Of a DNA stretch of 64,000 nucleotides, positions 35,137 to 43,580 are shown piece by piece. Numbering within the stretch: position 1 is the first letter of the stretch; each line of letters opens with the position of its first letter. Below the pieces are notes generated by a model. The model was not told the origin of the DNA and ran no database searches. It was given only the letters and a program-made list of their open reading frames with translations. The DNA is from Chryseobacterium wanjuense (GTDB lineage Bacteria > Bacteroidota > Bacteroidia > Flavobacteriales > Weeksellaceae): NCBI RefSeq assembly GCF_900111495.1, contig NZ_FOIU01000004.1, forward strand, positions 124,001 to 188,000, given 5' to 3'. Both the position numbers and the translations under genes were made by a program.

Positions 35137-35171
35137 TTTGACATCTTGTAAGCCTAAAAGGTATATATTTG
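35137..35171 (+). promoter_or_regulatory. Promoter of the M43 metalloprotease gene
   Basis: TTTG at 35137-35140, a 23-base spacer and TATATTTG at 35164-35171. The 12-base sequence AAAGGTATATATTTG-like around the box recurs at 37387-37401 before the next protease gene. Confidence 0.6.
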
Positions 35172-35193
35172 CGAAATTAAAAAAAAGGATTAA

Positions 35194-37206
35194 ATGCGAA
35201 AATCTACTACTTCTAAAGTATTTCTTTTTATGCTATCTTTTTTTGCAGCAGGAATAAATGCTCAAAATACAGGTGGAAAAAAGAATGCTGAATTTAATGT
35301 AAACAAACCACAGAGTGAACTTGCAAAATCGAATGGTTTTGACAGATGTTCTACTGTAGAATACGAAAATTATCTTCAGGAGAAATTTCCTGGAAGAATG
35401 ACTGCCGAACAGTTTGAATCTTGGCTGGCTCCTTTGATCAGAAACGCAAAAGTAGAAAAATCACAAAACGGAAATATTATTACGATTCCTGTTGTTGTCC
35501 ATGTTATTCATAATGGTCAGGCGGTAGGAGTGGCTCCGAATATTGTTGATGAGCAGGTAATTTCTCAAATCACGGTAATGAACAACGATTTCCGTAGATT
35601 AGCAGGAACTCCGGGTTTCAATACAAATGCAGTAGGGGCTGATACACAAATTCAGTTTGCTTTGGCAAAAGTAGACCCGAATGGTAACCCAACAAACGGT
35701 ATCGACAGGGTAAATCTTTGCCAGCCTTCATGGACTCAGGCTCAGATCGAAACATTTGTAAAACCAGAAACAATCTGGGATACTACAAAATATATGAATA
35801 TGTGGAGTATAAACTTCCCAAACAGTTCTACGATTTTGGGATACGCTCAATTCCCTTCAGGATCTGGTCTTCCAGGTCTGAATGCTAATGGAGGAGAAGC
35901 ATACACAGATGGTGTGGTTGCGAGATACACAACATTTGGAAGCAGTGATTATAACAATGGAACGTTTATATTGGCTGCACCTTATGACAAAGGTAGAACA
36001 ATGACTCACGAAGTAGGACACTTTTTAGGGTTAAGACATATTTGGGGAGATCTTGCTTGTGGTACAGATTACTGTGCAGATACACCAACGGCACATACTT
36101 CCAACTATACTTGTAACGCAAGTATTGCTAGCTGCGATAGCCCGTCGATTTTCGAAATGGTTCAAAATTACATGGACTATACAAACGATACTTGTATGAA
36201 TGTTTTTACGGTGAACCAGAAAGACAGAATCACAGCGGTAATGAACAATTCTCCTAGAAGACTTGAACTTAAAACTTCAACTGCAGATATGCCAATTGCA
36301 TTATTTGCAAATGATGCTGAAGTGAAACTGGAAAGAGATTGCAGCACAATAGGTTGTTCTACAACAACAGCTCAAAACGTAAAAGTTTCTCTTTATAACA
36401 GAGGAACAAGCCCGTTAACTTCAGCTGTTATCACATATTCTGTAAACGGAAACACACAAACTTACAACTGGTCAGGAAACCTGGCTCAGGATAAATTTGA
36501 TATTGTAACTTTACCGATGAACGCAGCTTCATTAGGAGGCTATATGAACATCAATGTAACTTCAGCTAATGGAGGAGCAGATCAGAGAGCTTCAAACAGT
36601 AATATTTCTGTTAATTATTTAGGAGCTCCTACAAGAATGGATACAAACGTTGTATTTAATCTTCAGTTGGATTCTTACGGAACTGAAACGACTTGGTCAT
36701 TGAAAAACAGCGCAGGAACAGTAGTTGAGAGCGGTGGTCCTTATACAGATGTTACATTTCCTACTTTACCGGCTTTAAAGACATTTAACTGGACTTTGAA
36801 TCCGAACGAGTGTTATACATTTACAATCAATGACTCTTACGGAGATGGGCTTTATCCATACGGAGGATATTATAATATCAAATCTCAGTCAGGTAATGTA
36901 TTGCTTTCGGGATCTCATTTCAGCTCTACACAAAGCAGAACATTGAAAGCTCAGGTATTAGCTACCCATGAAGTGGTGAAAAAAGAAACTTTCGGATTGT
37001 ATCCTAATCCTGCAAATGATGTATTAAACATCACGAATGTTTCAAACAAAGCTAAATTTGAAATCCACAATGCAGTGGGCCAGCTTGTAAAAGGCGGAAC
37101 CATTGACAATAATCAGGTAAGAGTTGCTGATTTAGTAAAAGGAACTTATATCATTACTATTAAAGACAATACTATTTCTGAAAGCATTAAATTCATTAAG
37201 AAATAA
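35194..37206 (+). CDS. T9SS-exported M43-family zinc metalloprotease
   Basis: A 670-residue secreted protease. Signal peptide MRKSTTSKVFLFMLSFFAAG (to about residue 23), a propeptide to about 90, then a catalytic domain with HEVGHFLGLRH at 272-282 (three zinc histidines and the catalytic Glu) and the methionine-turn region MVQNYMDYTNDTCMNVFT. These are markers of the pappalysin/cytophagalysin M43 group. Two beta domains follow (370-600) and a type A T9SS sorting domain ends the protein (LYPNPANDVLNITNVSNK...IKFIKK). It should be exported by T9SS and cleaved or attached at the surface. It is a different protease family from the four genes that follow. Confidence 0.93.
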   Translation: MRKSTTSKVFLFMLSFFAAGINAQNTGGKKNAEFNVNKPQSELAKSNGFDRCSTVEYENYLQEKFPGRMTAEQFESWLAPLIRNAKVEKSQNGNIITIPVVVHVIHNGQAVGVAPNIVDEQVISQITVMNNDFRRLAGTPGFNTNAVGADTQIQFALAKVDPNGNPTNGIDRVNLCQPSWTQAQIETFVKPETIWDTTKYMNMWSINFPNSSTILGYAQFPSGSGLPGLNANGGEAYTDGVVARYTTFGSSDYNNGTFILAAPYDKGRTMTHEVGHFLGLRHIWGDLACGTDYCADTPTAHTSNYTCNASIASCDSPSIFEMVQNYMDYTNDTCMNVFTVNQKDRITAVMNNSPRRLELKTSTADMPIALFANDAEVKLERDCSTIGCSTTTAQNVKVSLYNRGTSPLTSAVITYSVNGNTQTYNWSGNLAQDKFDIVTLPMNAASLGGYMNINVTSANGGADQRASNSNISVNYLGAPTRMDTNVVFNLQLDSYGTETTWSLKNSAGTVVESGGPYTDVTFPTLPALKTFNWTLNPNECYTFTINDSYGDGLYPYGGYYNIKSQSGNVLLSGSHFSSTQSRTLKAQVLATHEVVKKETFGLYPNPANDVLNITNVSNKAKFEIHNAVGQLVKGGTIDNNQVRVADLVKGTYIITIKDNTISESIKFIKK

Positions 37207-37232
37207 AAAAACTTAATTGTAATATTAAAAAT

Positions 37233-37266
37233 AAAGCCTTGGGTATCTGCTCAAGGCTTTTTTATT
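37233..37266 (+). terminator. Terminator after the M43 protease gene
   Basis: Stem AAAGCCTTG / CAAGGCTTT with a 10-base loop, followed by T residues. Confidence 0.85.
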
Positions 37267-37393
37267 ATGTAGAATATCTTTAAAAATTAAATAATGATAT
37301 CACTATTGGTTGAAAAAAATAGTCTTATTAAATTATCTGCATTATAATATACGTTTTATTGAAAATTAACTGGATACATAGTGCTTAAAGGTA

Positions 37394-37401
37394 TATATTT
37401 G
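37394..37401 (+). promoter_or_regulatory. -7 box of metalloprotease paralogue 1
   Basis: TATATTTG, 23 bases before the ATG. No clear -33 element was found. Confidence 0.5.
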
Positions 37402-37424
37402 TTAATGTAAAAAAATACTCTTAA

Positions 37425-40331
37425 ATGAAAAAACTTATTACAACTTTATTCTGCAGCTTTTTAGGAGGTGCCCTGTTTGCGCAATGGGCTCCGACTACAT
37501 TTGCTGGGGGAACGGACAAAACTTCTCATATAAGAAGTTATTATAAGCTGGATCTTAATAAGATCAGACAACAGCTTAAAGATGCTCAGGAAACAGGAAA
37601 AAATGCAAAGCCAGTAGAAATTTCTTTACCTACTTTGGATGGTAGAATTGAAAAATTTGCAGTGTACAGCTTTCCTGTAATGGCTAAAGATCTTGCAGAC
37701 CAATATCAATTAGGGTCATATGTAGGAGTAGGGATTGATGATCCTTCGAAATACTTGAGATTTTCAGTAGCTCCGAACGATTTCCAGTCTATGATCATCA
37801 AAAATGGGGCGTATGAATTTATAGAACCGGTTGATGCCAATAAAACAACGTATGGAGTACATCCTAAAACGAATAAAGGCAACGGAGATTTCACATGCTC
37901 TACTACTGAAAGTAAAGTATCAAAAGATGAAATGAAGAAGCTTTACGAGATGGGGAAATCCTTTACCAACCAGCCAACAAATTTTGCTAAAAATTCTGAT
38001 AAGAAATACAGAACGATGAGACTGGCAATGTCTGTAACAGGAGAATATACCCAATATTTCGGAGGTACGGTTGCTGGGGCGCTTACGGCAATTAATGCTA
38101 CGATGACCAGAGTAAATGGTGTTTTCGAAAAAGATTTTGCTTTACACTTAAATATGCAGAATTATCCGGCTATCATATATACTAATCCTTCAACCGATCC
38201 TTATTCACCTGCATCACAAATGGGCAACTGGAATTTGCAGTTACAGCAAACGTTGACAACAAACGTAGGAGATGCCAATTACGACATTGGTCACTTATTC
38301 GGAGCTTCCGGAGGTGGAGGTAATGCGGGGTGTATCGGTTGTGTATGTATAGCTCCAACAACAGCAGATCCTGAAGGAAAAGGATCAGGATATACTTCTC
38401 CTGCAGATGCAATTCCGCAGGGAGATAATTTCGATATTGATTATGTGGCTCACGAAATGGGTCACCAGTTAGGAGCCAATCATACATTTTCACAAAATAT
38501 AGAAGGAACAGGGGTAAATATGGAGCCAGGTTCCGGATCTACGATTATGGGATATGCAGGTATTGTTCCGGGAGCAAACGTTCAGATGCACTCAGATGCA
38601 TACTTCCATGTGGCAAGTATCGAGCAGGTTCAGACTAATTTAATGAGTAAAACTTGTGATGTTGAAACTACAATTACAAACAATCCTCCGGTAATAGGTG
38701 CACTTTCAAATTATACAATTCCAAAAGGAACGGCATTTGTTTTAACGGGAACAGCAACTGATCCTGAAAATGATCCGATGACGTATACATGGGAAGAATA
38801 TGATAGCGCTACTTCCCCGGTAACAACCGTTACAGGAAACAATACAACAGGAGCATTATTCAGATCCTGGACTCCGACAGCAACAGGTAATACAAGATAT
38901 TTTCCTAAATTATCATCAGTTTTAGCAGGTAACCTTACTGTTCCTGCAGATTGGGAAACAGTATCTAATGTTGCCCGACCTACAAACTTTAAATTAACGG
39001 TAAGAGACAACAATCCTGTTACTACTTCTCAACAAACACAAAGTGGTCTGGTGACTGTTACAGTATCGAATGATGGACCATTTAAAGTAAATACACCTAA
39101 TGCTCCTCATACAGTACCTGCAACAATTCAATGGACTGTAGCCAATACAGCAGCAGCACCATACAACGCAGCTAATGTTAAAGTCGATTATACAACAGAT
39201 AACGGAACAACGTGGACAGTATTGTCGGCTTCAACTCCAAATGACGGGACAGAAAATTTTACTTTCCCTGCAGCTTTAAGTGGACAGACGATAAAATTGA
39301 GAATTTCTTCGATAGGAAATGTATTTTATGCAGTAAAGCCAATTGCTATTTATACGATGACTCCATGTGATGGTTCGGCACCTACAGGAGTAACGACAAG
39401 TAATATTACACAAAATACAGTAGATGTAAACTGGATGCTAGTCTCAGGAGCTACTTATATTATCCGTTATAAAAAGCTTACCGACACAACTTGGCAACAA
39501 ACCACCTCTACAACTAATAGTATAACGTTGTCAGGTCTTGAAGACAGTACAACTTATGAAGTTCAGGTAGCAGCAGTTTGTTCAGGAACTCCGGGAGCTT
39601 ATTCAGCTTCTTCAAACTTTACAACACAGGGGATGGCCTATTGTACATTAGCATCTGTAGATTCGAATTATGAATATATTTCAAATGTAACGCTGGCAAA
39701 TGTTAATAATAATTCCATGGCGAGTACATATACCAACTATACGACAGACCCTACTAAAGTGGTGAATCTAGTGAAAAATTCAACAAATAACGTAGTATCT
39801 GTTTCTAAGTCATGGGTGAGTACTCTATATGATGAAGCGGTAAGAGTATGGATAGACTTTAATAAAAACGGAACTTTTGATGCTTCTGAATTAGTAATGG
39901 ATTCTCCATTAAGTAAAACCACCCCGGTTACGGCCACCTTTACAGTCCCTTCTACAGCTGTTGTAAATAAAGTATTAAGAATGAGAGTGGCAATGAGTGA
40001 TTCAGCGTCGCCACCTACATGCGGAACTTTTCAGTATGGTGAGGTTGAAGATTATAATGTAATGATCTCCGATGTATTGGCAACAAATGATCTGAATGGT
40101 CCTAAAAATGACATCCAACTATATCCAAACCCTGTTTCAGATATCTTGAATGTAACTAAAGTTTCTGATAAAGCAGCTTATAAAATTTACAGTGCTGCAG
40201 GTCAATTGGTTGAAAGCGGAACTATTAATGGTGGAAAAATTAACGTTTCAGCCTTAATAAAAGGAGGTTATGTGATTACCATTGAAGATAAAGGAAGAGA
40301 TTTATTTAAATCTAAGTTTATCAAAAAATAA
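37425..40331 (+). CDS. T9SS-exported reprolysin-like metalloprotease, paralogue 1
   Basis: A 968-residue secreted protease. Signal peptide to about residue 20 (LFAQ), an N-terminal prodomain (20-190) with VEISLPTLDGRIEKFAVYSFPV, then a catalytic domain with HEMGHQLGANHTF, His343 being the first zinc ligand, and the Met-turn GSTIMGYAGI, typical of the reprolysin-like (PF13583-type) clan MA proteases. After it come an Ig-like domain (NNPPVIGALSNYTIPKGT, 425-645), an Fn3 domain (647-738), a GEVED domain with WIDFNKNGTFDASE and GEVEDYNV (738-880), and a type A T9SS sorting domain (from about 893). First of four tandem paralogues; its own promoter box and terminator. Confidence 0.92.
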   Translation: MKKLITTLFCSFLGGALFAQWAPTTFAGGTDKTSHIRSYYKLDLNKIRQQLKDAQETGKNAKPVEISLPTLDGRIEKFAVYSFPVMAKDLADQYQLGSYVGVGIDDPSKYLRFSVAPNDFQSMIIKNGAYEFIEPVDANKTTYGVHPKTNKGNGDFTCSTTESKVSKDEMKKLYEMGKSFTNQPTNFAKNSDKKYRTMRLAMSVTGEYTQYFGGTVAGALTAINATMTRVNGVFEKDFALHLNMQNYPAIIYTNPSTDPYSPASQMGNWNLQLQQTLTTNVGDANYDIGHLFGASGGGGNAGCIGCVCIAPTTADPEGKGSGYTSPADAIPQGDNFDIDYVAHEMGHQLGANHTFSQNIEGTGVNMEPGSGSTIMGYAGIVPGANVQMHSDAYFHVASIEQVQTNLMSKTCDVETTITNNPPVIGALSNYTIPKGTAFVLTGTATDPENDPMTYTWEEYDSATSPVTTVTGNNTTGALFRSWTPTATGNTRYFPKLSSVLAGNLTVPADWETVSNVARPTNFKLTVRDNNPVTTSQQTQSGLVTVTVSNDGPFKVNTPNAPHTVPATIQWTVANTAAAPYNAANVKVDYTTDNGTTWTVLSASTPNDGTENFTFPAALSGQTIKLRISSIGNVFYAVKPIAIYTMTPCDGSAPTGVTTSNITQNTVDVNWMLVSGATYIIRYKKLTDTTWQQTTSTTNSITLSGLEDSTTYEVQVAAVCSGTPGAYSASSNFTTQGMAYCTLASVDSNYEYISNVTLANVNNNSMASTYTNYTTDPTKVVNLVKNSTNNVVSVSKSWVSTLYDEAVRVWIDFNKNGTFDASELVMDSPLSKTTPVTATFTVPSTAVVNKVLRMRVAMSDSASPPTCGTFQYGEVEDYNVMISDVLATNDLNGPKNDIQLYPNPVSDILNVTKVSDKAAYKIYSAAGQLVESGTINGGKINVSALIKGGYVITIEDKGRDLFKSKFIKK

Positions 40332-40352
40332 CGAATTCTCTAAATAATAATG

Positions 40353-40382
40353 AATCCTCATGTTCGCATGAGGATTTTTTAT
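40353..40382 (+). terminator. Terminator after paralogue 1
   Basis: Perfect stem AATCCTCATG / CATGAGGATT with a TTCG tetraloop, followed by T residues. The same hairpin recurs after paralogue 2. Confidence 0.9.
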
Positions 40383-40462
40383 TTTTTTAAGGGGTATGAT
40401 GAATAAAAAACTTTTTTTTGTTAATTGAGGTTTAAAGTTGATATTTGATTGCTTAAATTAAT

Positions 40463-40470
40463 TATATTTG
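40463..40470 (+). promoter_or_regulatory. -7 box of metalloprotease paralogue 2
   Basis: TATATTTG, 24 bases before the ATG; TTG at 40438-40440 gives a 22-base spacer. Confidence 0.55.
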
Positions 40471-40494
40471 AATAATAAACATAATTGAAAAGCT

Positions 40495-43416
40495 ATGAAG
40501 AAATTTTTTACTTCTTTCTTTTCTCTTTGTGTGTTGGGTGCAGTGAGTGCACAATGGTCGCCAACGGCATTTAAAGGAGAGAAATTAAGAAAAGAGGCTA
40601 ATATCAAAGCCTATTATTCATTGGATATTTCAGCACTAAGATCTCAATTGGCCAATGCTCAGGAGACCGGAAAAGGTGCGAAAGCAGTTGAAATTTCTTT
40701 ACCGACAATGGATGGTAAAGTTGAAAAATTTGCAGTTTACAGTTTACCTGTAATGGCAAAAGATCTTGCAGATCAATACCAATTAGGGTCATATGTAGGT
40801 GTCGGAATTGATGATCCTTCAAAATATTTGAGATTCTCTGTAGCACCGAACGATTTCCAGTCTATGATTATCAAAGGCGGGGAATATGAATTTATTGAGC
40901 CGGCCAATACCGCTAAAACAGTTTACGGAGTGCATCCTAAAACAAACAAAGTAGCAGGAGGTTTCCTTTGCAGCATGAATGAAAGTGCATTGTCTAAACA
41001 ACAAATGGATGCCTTATATGCAAAAGGTAAAACTTTTACGAATCAGCCTACAAATTTTGCTAAAAGTTCTGATCAGAAATACAGAACGATGAGACTGGCA
41101 ATGTCTGTAACTGGAGAATATACCCAATATTTTGGAGGTACAGTAGCAGGAGCCCTTACGGCAATTAATGCTACAATGACCAGAGTAAACGGAGTTTTCG
41201 AAAAAGACTTTGCTTTACACTTAAATCTACAGAGTTTCCCGGGGGTAATTTATACCAACCCGGCCACTGACCCTTATTCTCCAGCAGCAACAGGTGCAGC
41301 AGGTGCATGGAACTTAGAACTCCAAAATACATTAACTACCAATGTAGGAAATGCTAACTACGACATTGGTCACTTATTCGGAGCTTCCGGAGGTGGAGGT
41401 AACGCAGGATGTATTGGCTGTGTATGTACAGACCCTACAACTGCGGAACCGGAAGGGAAAGGATCAGGATATACTTCTCCTGCAGACGCAATTCCGGAGG
41501 GAGATAATTTTGATATCGATTATGTTGCTCACGAAATGGGTCACCAGTTAGGAGCTAATCACACATTCTCACATAATATTGAAGGAACAGGGGTAAATAT
41601 GGAACCAGGTTCCGGATCTACCATTATGGGCTACGCAGGTATTGTTCCCGGAGCAAACGTTCAGATGCACTCAGATGCATATTTCCATGTAGCAAGTATT
41701 TTACAGGTTGAAGATAATCTTTCAACTACAACTTGTGATGTTGAAACAAACATTATTAATAACCCTCCTGTGATCGGAGCTCTTACAGATTATACAATTC
41801 CAAAAGGAACAGCTTTTGTTTTAACAGCAACAGCTACTGACCCTGAAAATGACCCAATGACGTATACTTGGGAACAGTTTGACAGTGCAAGTACTTCGGT
41901 AACAACTGTTACAGGAAACAATACAACAGGAGCATTATTCAGATCTTGGACTCCAACAGCTACGGGTAATACAAGATATTTCCCTAAGTTATCATCAGTA
42001 TTAGCAGGTAACCTTACCGTTCCGGCAGATTGGGAGACAGTATCGAACGTAGCGAGAGCAACCAACTTTGTTTTAACAGTAAGAGATAATAATCCTGTTG
42101 CAACTTCTCAGCAGACTCAAAGTGATATCGTAACGGTTACGGTAGGTAGTCAAGGACCATTTAAAGTAAACACTTCTCAAGTATACCATAACACACCGTC
42201 AACTGTAGCATGGGATGTAGCAGGTACTACTGCAGCACCATACAATGTTGCCAATGTTAAAATCGATTATACAACAGATAACGGAACAACATGGACAGTT
42301 CTTTCTGCTTCTACTCCAAATGATGGGTCAGAAAACTTTACTTTCCCGGTTGCTCTAAATGGACAAAATATTAAACTAAGAGTTTCGGCGATCGGAAATA
42401 TTTTCTACGCTGTAAAATCAATTTTAGTAACAGCCGCTGCTCCTTGTAACGGAACTGCTCCTACAAACGTAACATTTACAAATATCACATCTTCGTCAGC
42501 AGTTGTAAACTGGAATACGATTTTAAATGCTACTTATATTATCAGATATAAAAAATCTACGGAAACAGCTTGGCAACAAACGACTTCCACTACAAATTCA
42601 GTTACATTAAATACTTTGGAAGAAGGAGTTAGATACGATGTTCAGGTAGCGGCGGTTTGTTCAGGAACTCCTGGAGCTTATTCTGCAAACAGCCAGTTTA
42701 TTACACTGTCGTCTGTTTCTTATTGTACATTGACGTCTTCTGATCCTTCTGAAGAGTATATCTCCAATGTTACATTAGCCAATGTTAATAATACTTCAGG
42801 TTCTAGTACTTATACGGATTATGGACCGGATCCTGCAAAATTGATAAATCTTATAAGCGGATCTACCAATAACAATGTTTCTGTAACTAAAACTTGGCCG
42901 GCTGATATTTATCCGGAAGGGGTAAGAGTTTGGATCGATTTTGACAGAAACGGAACTTTTGATACAGCTGAAATGGTATTGAATTCTGCAGCTGGCACAA
43001 CACCAACAGTAAGTGCAACATTTACAGTTCCTGTAACAGCAGTACAGAATAAAACTCTTAAAATGAGAGTGGCACTGAGATATAATACTGTACCTGCTGC
43101 TTGTACATCTTATACATATGGAGAAGTGGAAGATTATAATGTGATGGTTACACCTACTGCATTAGCTACAAATGATCTTAATACTCCTGAAAATGCAATT
43201 CAATTATATCCAAACCCTGTTTCAGATATCCTGAATGTAACTAAAGTTTCTGATAAAGCAGCTTATAAAATTTACAGTGCTGCAGGTCAATTGGTTGAAA
43301 GCGGAACTATTAATGGTGGAAAAATTAATGTTTCAGCCTTAATAAAAGGAGGTTATGTGATTACCATTGAAGATAAAGGAAGAGATTTATTTAAATCTAA
43401 GTTTATTAAAAAATAA
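40495..43416 (+). CDS. T9SS-exported reprolysin-like metalloprotease, paralogue 2
   Basis: A 973-residue protease with the same plan as paralogue 1: signal peptide ending SAQ, prodomain (AVEISLPTMDGKVEKFAVYS), catalytic HEMGHQLGANHTF with His346 as first zinc ligand, Met-turn GSTIMGYAGI, Ig-like domain, one Fn3, one GEVED domain (WIDFDRNGTFDTAE, GEVEDYNV) and a type A T9SS domain. Its last 70 residues are the same as those of paralogue 1, and the DNA is almost the same there, through the terminator. The N-terminal half is closest to paralogue 3. It is presumably secreted and active on extracellular protein; the substrate is unknown. Confidence 0.92.
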   Translation: MKKFFTSFFSLCVLGAVSAQWSPTAFKGEKLRKEANIKAYYSLDISALRSQLANAQETGKGAKAVEISLPTMDGKVEKFAVYSLPVMAKDLADQYQLGSYVGVGIDDPSKYLRFSVAPNDFQSMIIKGGEYEFIEPANTAKTVYGVHPKTNKVAGGFLCSMNESALSKQQMDALYAKGKTFTNQPTNFAKSSDQKYRTMRLAMSVTGEYTQYFGGTVAGALTAINATMTRVNGVFEKDFALHLNLQSFPGVIYTNPATDPYSPAATGAAGAWNLELQNTLTTNVGNANYDIGHLFGASGGGGNAGCIGCVCTDPTTAEPEGKGSGYTSPADAIPEGDNFDIDYVAHEMGHQLGANHTFSHNIEGTGVNMEPGSGSTIMGYAGIVPGANVQMHSDAYFHVASILQVEDNLSTTTCDVETNIINNPPVIGALTDYTIPKGTAFVLTATATDPENDPMTYTWEQFDSASTSVTTVTGNNTTGALFRSWTPTATGNTRYFPKLSSVLAGNLTVPADWETVSNVARATNFVLTVRDNNPVATSQQTQSDIVTVTVGSQGPFKVNTSQVYHNTPSTVAWDVAGTTAAPYNVANVKIDYTTDNGTTWTVLSASTPNDGSENFTFPVALNGQNIKLRVSAIGNIFYAVKSILVTAAAPCNGTAPTNVTFTNITSSSAVVNWNTILNATYIIRYKKSTETAWQQTTSTTNSVTLNTLEEGVRYDVQVAAVCSGTPGAYSANSQFITLSSVSYCTLTSSDPSEEYISNVTLANVNNTSGSSTYTDYGPDPAKLINLISGSTNNNVSVTKTWPADIYPEGVRVWIDFDRNGTFDTAEMVLNSAAGTTPTVSATFTVPVTAVQNKTLKMRVALRYNTVPAACTSYTYGEVEDYNVMVTPTALATNDLNTPENAIQLYPNPVSDILNVTKVSDKAAYKIYSAAGQLVESGTINGGKINVSALIKGGYVITIEDKGRDLFKSKFIKK

Positions 43417-43437
43417 CGAATTTTTTAAATAATAATG

Positions 43438-43466
43438 AATCCTCATGTTCGCATGAGGATTTTTTA
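43438..43466 (+). terminator. Terminator after paralogue 2
   Basis: Same hairpin as after paralogue 1: AATCCTCATG / CATGAGGATT with a TTCG loop and a T tail. Confidence 0.9.
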
Positions 43467-43547
43467 TTTTTTTAAGGGGTGTGATGAATAAAAAACTTTT
43501 TTTCAATAATTAAGATTGAAATTTATCATCCGAAAGCTTAAAATAGC

Positions 43548-43555
43548 TATATTTG
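43548..43555 (+). promoter_or_regulatory. -7 box of metalloprotease paralogue 3
   Basis: TATATTTG, 25 bases before the ATG. The leader end TTAATTGAAAAGCTATG nearly matches that of paralogue 2. Confidence 0.55.
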
Positions 43556-43580
43556 GCTCCGTAAATTTAATTGAAAAGCT

